Positions 58,901-64,000 of a DNA stretch of 64,000 nucleotides are shown here, one piece after another. Numbering within the stretch: the first letter of the stretch is position 1; every line of letters begins with the position of its first letter. The position numbers and the translations under genes were made by a program. This DNA comes from Glebionis coronaria (lineage: Eukaryota; Streptophyta; Magnoliopsida; Asterales; Asteraceae). A model generated the notes under the pieces. It saw nothing but the letters and a program-made list of their open reading frames with translations, made no database searches and had not been told where the DNA came from. The DNA is taken from NCBI GenBank assembly GCA_025667525.1, contig CM046882.1, forward strand, positions 530,087,473-530,151,472, given 5' to 3'.

Positions 58901-60244
58901 TCAGTGGCGTTTAATCATTTGACGAAGGAAGTATTGGTAGAGGTGCTAGACAAGCCCTCGACAGATAGGGAAGAGGTAAATGCCATTGTAGAAGAAGAGG
59001 AAGATAACTGGATGACACCCATCATAAGGTGCTTGGAGCAAGGGATATGGCCGTAGGACCATAATGAAGCACGTGCCCTTCAGATTAAGATCAGCCAGTA
59101 TGTGATGGAAGGAGGGGTACTCTTCAAGAAATCTTACTTGATGCCGATGTTACGATGCGTAGGACCACTCCAAGCCAACTATGTGATCTGTGAGATACAC
59201 CGAGGAGCTTGCGGCATGCATCTGAAGACAAGATCAATGGCAGCCAAGGCACTAAGGCAGGGATACTATTGGCCTACGATGCACCGTGACGTGAGGGAAG
59301 AAACAAAAAAATGTGACGCGTGCCAGATTCACCCACCAGTACCCAAGATGCCCAAGACACTAATGACGTCAATCATGGCCCCATGTCCGTTCTTCCAATG
59401 GGGCACGGACGTGTTGGGCTCATTCCCCGCGGCACCGGGTAAGGTCAGGTACATCATTGTGGAAATTGATTATTTCACTAAGTGGTTGGAAGCAAAGCCC
59501 TTGGCCAACGTAAAAGGCAAGGGCGTGATAAAATTTGTGTGGGATAACATTGTCTGTAGATTTGGCCTGCCCCATGTGATAGTGACTGACAATGGGACTA
59601 ACTTTGTGAATGACCCATTCAAGACATGGTGCAAAAAACTCAACATTAAGCAAATGAACACGGCAGTGGCACACCCACAGGCCAATGGCCTCGTGGAAAG
59701 GGCAAACAAGTCATTAATGGAAGGGCTAAAGACAAGGCTAGGCCGTGATCGAACTGGGTGGGCAGAAGAACTTCCAAATGTGCTCTGGGCACACAGAACC
59801 TCATTAAAGACAAGCAATGGAGAGACGCCATTTAGCCTAACATATGGAAGTGAGGCCGTGATCCCTGTGGAGATAGGAATGCCAACCCATAGGACGCTAA
59901 TGATCAAGGATGTAGAGGCCAATGATGACGAGCTCAGACTCAACCTAGACTTGTTGCAAGAAAGAAGGGAGGTCGCAGCCATCCGGGAGGCCAAATACAA
60001 GAAAAAGATGGAGCAGTATTACAACAAGCGGGTCAGGGCCAAATCTTTCAAAGTGGGGAGCTACGTCTACAGAAGAAATGAGGCCAGTCGCGTGGAAAAG
60101 CCGGGAAAGCTGAGTCCAACATGGGAAGGTCCTTACAGGGTGACAGAGGCCTACATGAATGGCTCATACAAATTGGAAAAAGTGAATGGCAAGGTAGTAC
60201 CACGCACCTGGCACGCAATTAACCTAAGGGAATGCCACATCTAG
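58901..60244 (+). pseudogene. pol: Tat integrase
   Basis: It resumes the Tat reading region after TSD TGGCC. One TAG near 59054 interrupts the linker; from 59102 there are 380 open residues. The zinc finger has EIHRGACGMHLK and KKCDACQIH. Catalytic texts are FFQWGTDVLGSFP, VTDNGTNFVNDPF and LVERANKSLMEGL, so D, D and E are all there. The C-terminal domain has GKLSPTWEGPYRV and ends NLRECHI. This is the best-kept part of the Tat element. It would join the cDNA to chromosomal DNA in the nucleus. Confidence 0.9.
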
Positions 60245-60958
60245 CCTAGCATTTAAACTTATCTTGTCATTGTAACAGTCTAATGATGAAGTTAATTAAA
60301 GATATCTCCCGACTGAGGAGTAGCAATTTTCCCTAAATATGGCAAAGGAGTGTAAACATAAGAGAAAAGTGGCCCCCTCCGAAAGGTCAATCACCTGCAG
60401 TAGGAACGTGTGGCCAATGTTTATAACCACCCTTTTTAAAAGAACGAACACATGAATGGTTCTGAATAAACCATGTTCATAGATGAACAAAAAGCGGTCC
60501 TAACGTGATCGATATCTAACAAAATAGGCAAAGCACAAGCGACCTCGACGGAAGGCTCGCAACCTCCGAAATCGATAAATATGGTCAATGTCTATGGAAG
60601 GGGAATAAAAGGTTAAGTGGCTCCGGGTGGAAGTTAGATCCCTCCACTCGATACATGTAGTCAATGTTCCCCAACCAAAATCAGGAGTTGAATAAATATC
60701 CAAGTGGCTCCGGAGGGCAGGTGATTCCTCCCGGCCGATCTATGTAGCCAAGGTTCACTCCTAGAAGTAAGATACATATAAGTCAAAGTACCTACAGGGT
60801 CACACACGAAAGGTCAAATATAGAAGGACAACCAAAGAAACATAGATAAGGTGGCACGACGGCAAAATGTACAGATACCACAAAGTGTACGAATAAGTTA
60901 AGGCCAACGGCCATCAAGTTGTTATTACAGACATGTTAAAGATAAAGTTCGGAGCAAG
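60245..60958 (+). repeat. Post-pol spacer with degenerate tandem repeats
   Basis: Non-coding. At least three diverged units share GTGGC(T/C)CC...CCTCC...CGAT..ATGTAGTCAATGTT (around 60371, 60619, 60703), spaced unevenly. Tat-group elements often carry tandem repeats after pol (family knowledge). Confidence 0.55.
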
Positions 60959-63595
60959 TCACTGAGCGGAGGAACAATCCTGCAAAAGAGGCCCTTGGCC
61001 GGGAGTCACCTCCCCATCTGGCATCAAGTTTTGAAGCTCCATTGGACTCTTAAAACATGCTCGAGAGACCTTCTCCACGAAGGGGCACCGCTTCACGACT
61101 AGGACATCGTATGCTTCCATCAAACTGGTCTTTGTCACAGAAGAGTAAATATCGGACGCCTCAGCCAAAGCAGCAGCAATTTCCTCCTCAGTCCTTCCAC
61201 GACTCACGGCCTGCATAAAGCCCAAGGACAGAGCAAGGCTGAAAACGTCCCCATGTGCAGACTTATACTCCCTGCTTGCTAAAAGACGTCGAACAAACAC
61301 ACTAAGAGGTCCTTCACAAGGTTCTTCCTCAGAGTGGCCTCACGGACCAGATCAACGGCCAACTTGGTATTGTCAGTTCTCAGTCCTTGAGCATCTTCCT
61401 CAGCAGCTTTTAGCTCATTCTCCAAGGCCGTAATCCTAGCGTCCCCTCGTGGCAATGAGTTCTGCATGAAGTTTCTGAGCCTTTTCAAGAACGGCCAAGC
61501 GTCCAGCCATGTCCATCTCCGAAGAAATAAGGAGATCATGTTCACCGAGGAGCCTGTCATAGTCTCGGCGGCTCTTTAGCAGTTCCTCGTTAGCAGCATC
61601 AAGGGACCTTTGACAAGCCGCCAGCTCGGATTTGGAGGACACGCAAGCGTTATGCTCTTCCAACAAAGATTCGAAGCGAAGTAGAACGATGGATTGCATT
61701 TGAGTGCTCTGAGCCAATCGGCGCCAACTGGACCGTATGCCCACCTCATGATCAATGCCTTTGTTAAAATACACAAGGTCAGCAGGAGTGAAGAGGTTGG
61801 CAAGCATATCACGACAGTCCTTGGATTTGTCCACACGAGTAGACTCAGTAAGGCCCCACTGGGGATTGAATGGCCGCTTGCCAAAACGCTTGTAAGGATC
61901 ACCTGCCAAGATGAAGTAAACATGAGAGGAAGGATACACGAACACAAAAATAGTAATAACTACAACAGACAAGTTGAGAGGCCTTACGGTAGGAACTCTC
62001 AGCCTCTTCAGGAGTAACATCAGCATCCAAGTTAATGGGTTTTGAGGCATCACCTAAATAAGGAGAACAACAAACGTAAGAAAAAAGGAGGAAAGTACGT
62101 GCAAAAAAAAGAGAGAAAGAACTAACCTACAGGAAAGGCAAGATTCTCACCACCAAGAGAAACATGACAGCCACTAGGAACAACATACGGAGGACGGGAA
62201 ACAGATGAGGGAGGATGCTCCTCCACATGGGGCTCTCCTTTAGAAGCTTGTGGTTGGGATAAGACATCGTCAGTATGTTGTCAGAGGTCCTCTATGGCAT
62301 TAGGCCCCTCGGCTGAAGGAGCAGGAGTGTGAGACCTACTGCCACCATCTTCCTCAACAGGACTAGAAGGCGCCGGAGGAGGAATGACGGGAACCCTAGT
62401 TGCCTTGCTCTTTTTATGGGAGGAACCCTCACCATCAGCTTTTCTTTTCGAATTCCTAGAATGTGTAGTAGCCCGGGTAGCCCTAGTACCAGCGCTATGG
62501 GAACCACCAGCCACTGCATCCTCACGAGCGGCCTTCTCAACGGCACGCCTTTGTTTCCTTTCACGATCAGCAACCACCTTAGCATCAACAGTCTCAGCTT
62601 GCTCAATGGCAATGGTCTTTGGGGGGATAGGAGCATCCTTAGCCAAAGGATAAATAGTGTAGGTAGGAACAACCGTACCTTGCGGCAAAGGGTTACCTTT
62701 ACGAATGGACGGGCCAGCAAAACGGGGAATTCTAAAAAACTCAGACATAGTAACACCTGCAAAAAGGGGAAGGTCAGGCAATGCATAGAACATAAAGAAC
62801 CAAGCAAGAGAAAAGAGGGAAACATTACTTTCCCCGGCCGGACCGCTGAGGACGCAATCGAAACCTGAATACTTCCAAAAAGGGGTAAGACGACTAGCAT
62901 ATAAGAGACTTTGATATGGTCTACGAAGGGGAATAGCAAATTCACAGAGTTTTTTTGGCATCCAAAGGGTCGTATTCTGAAGCTTTAGGAAGGGGATCAG
63001 CCACGCTGGAGTCATGGTGTCTCTATGGCATAGCGATAGGAGCCGCCCTCTGATCGACAAAGAAAAAGAGACCTTTCCAACCCTTCAAACTTGTAGGACC
63101 ATCTTTAAGGAAGGCACGGTAGGGTTTGGAGCCACGACTCTGAAAAGAGAACCAATCGCCCACCTTACAAAGTTTGTAAAACAGGCGAAACAACGCCACA
63201 GTAGGAGTGACACCTAAACCACGACAATAGATCTCGAAGAGGGTAGATTTATTAACACCAATGGGCACGAGTTGTGAGATATGTACACCAAAGTGTTCAA
63301 CAACACGGAGGAAGAAGGAAGAAAAAGGAATACGAAGATCACCTTGAGAAAAGTGGTGAACATAGAGACCAATGAGGTGAGAAGGGAGTTCGTTCATGCG
63401 AAAGTTACGAGAGGGAGCAGAAGGATTCAGATCCGGTGGAATATGATAAGCTTCAGCCACGCGGCGCACATGATCCGAACTCAAATCAGAATGATAGAGA
63501 TGCATGTCAAATTTGGGCATAACTTGGGCCTCATTAATGGCCTCACGTTGCTCTTGGCTGGGGAGGCCAAGCTCATAGGACCCATCGGAAGACAT
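60959..63595 (-). pseudogene. Antisense spliced gene of the Tat element (Transposase_28-like, coiled coil)
   Basis: ATG at 63595 on the minus strand (MSSDGSYELGLPSQEQREA). The first part (HLIGLYVHHFSQGDLRIPFS, GDWFSFQSRG, GWKGLFFFVDQRAAPIA) matches the domain I know as the plant 'putative gypsy type transposon' (Transposase_28) family. A TAG near 63023 and a frameshift in an A-run near 62950 break it. Introns inferred from GT-AG ends and restored reading: 62828-62757, 62126-62054, 61987-61903. After the first comes a basic, Lys/Arg-rich part with a likely nuclear signal (SKRKADGEGSSHKKSK) and a TGA at 62281. The C-terminal third (RFESLLEEHNACVSSKSELA, ITALENELKAAEEDAQG) looks like coiled coil and has two one-base frameshifts, near 61440 and 61300. 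It ends at TGA 60959. Such antisense ORFs are known from Grande- and Retand-type elements; the function is unknown. Confidence 0.75.
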
Positions 63596-63738
63596 AATGA
63601 TAGGCCGGGGAAGACCAATGAAAGACAGGAAAAGAAAACTAATAAAAAGAAAAAGACACACCTGGAAAGAAGGGATATACCTCACGGCTCTCGACGGTAA
63701 AAAAAGAGAGAAGGTAAGAAATGAGAAGAGAAACGGGG

Positions 63739-63746
63739 TATTTATA
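63739..63746 (-). promoter_or_regulatory. TATA box of the antisense gene
   Basis: On the minus strand CCTATAAATACCCCG, about 145 bp upstream of the ATG at 63595. The 12-mer TATAAATACCCC also occurs in the LTR promoter of the same element (43330). Confidence 0.6.
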
Positions 63747-64000
63747 GGACCCCAGGGCTGACCAAAGGTCGTTTCAACAAACAGTAAAAACACGTGGCAC
63801 ACCCCTCGACCACATGAAGCATAAATGCCATCCAGCTGGCCGACAAAACACGCAGAAGCATTAAATGAGGCGCAATTACCATTATTTTTGACTGGAGGTA
63901 ATTATGAGGGTAGGTACGCAACAAAAAAAAAGAGAGAAGAAAATATTCATGAGTTATGGATACAAAACAAAAGAGAAAACGGAGGAGACGGCAGTACGGT
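63747..64000. other. Tat element 3' region at the window edge
   Basis: Non-coding. A purine-rich run AAAAAAAAAGAGAGAAGAAAA near 63922 might precede the 3' LTR, but no LTR start is visible, so it remains unassigned. Confidence 0.3.

Larger units (their letters stand above)
42854..64000 (+). mobile_element. Tat-lineage Ty3/gypsy element (3' end outside window)
   Basis: 5' LTR, PBS-like site, gag, PR, RT, RNase H, a second archaeal-type RNase H, INT, post-pol repeats, then a long antisense gene. The second RNase H between RNase H and INT and the antisense gene after INT are hallmarks of the Tat group (family knowledge). It is split by the TRIM-like element (45830-47203) and the minus-strand chromovirus (48820-58895); removing these with one TSD each restores continuous coding order. 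Several stops and frameshifts make it defective. The left limit is uncertain, and the 3' LTR is not seen. Confidence 0.85.

Overview
The window is repeat-dense plant nuclear DNA. I found no intact host gene in it. The lineages present (Athila and Tat Ty3/gypsy elements, Tekay-type chromoviruses, a copia remnant, a short TRIM-like element, Helitron ends, a Tourist-like MITE) point to a flowering plant. The Athila and Tat protein texts resemble those I associate with eudicots, perhaps Asteraceae; that is an impression, not a database result. The nesting suggests gene-poor, possibly pericentromeric heterochromatin.

Layout. 1-2384: A+T-rich flank with two short gene-like pieces on the minus strand that I cannot name. 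2385-11678: a decayed Athila element (Athila-1, + strand) with its 5' LTR, PBS and a gag-pol full of stops and frameshifts; it breaks off before its PPT and 3' LTR. 11679-13707: two Helitron-like 3' ends in tandem, the first body carrying a 248-bp insertion with a 9-bp target-site duplication (TSD). 13708-15214: A+T-rich, no clear gene. 15215-16728: genomic flank with a 745-bp Tourist-like MITE. 16729-38959: a younger Athila element on the minus strand (Athila-2, TSD AGAAT), split inside its polyprotein by a Tekay-type chromovirus on the + strand (23599-33309, TSD AACAC). 38965-42853: a copia LTR and leader interrupted by a 2.9-kb solo LTR (39594-42512, TSD CTTGT). 42854-64000: a Tat-lineage element on the + strand, interrupted by a 1.37-kb TRIM-like element (45830-47203, TSD GATCG) and by a 10-kb chromovirus on the minus strand (48820-58895, TSD TGGCC). 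Its 3' part carries tandem-repeat-like DNA and a spliced antisense gene. Its 3' LTR lies beyond the window.

The coding capacity is that of retrotransposons: gag (capsid), PR (aspartic protease), RT/RNase H and INT (integrase), plus a chromodomain in the Tekay element and a second, archaeal-type RNase H in the Tat element. All are broken. The best-preserved polyprotein is Athila-2, which has one nonsense codon apart from the nested insertion and a lost leader.

The points I find most unusual are: (1) the join at 35757/35758, where the start of Athila-2 gag abuts a second copy of the element's own outer flank, TSD and LTR, as if a full-length allele had been fused to a solo-LTR allele (or misassembled); (2) short-motif arrays at the same place, about 0.5 kb downstream of the TATA box, in three Athila-like LTRs whose motif sequences differ; (3) the antisense gene of the Tat element, with GT-AG introns and a TATA box sharing a 12-mer with the element's own LTR promoter; and (4) elements with young LTRs but defective interiors, which suggests mobilisation in trans.
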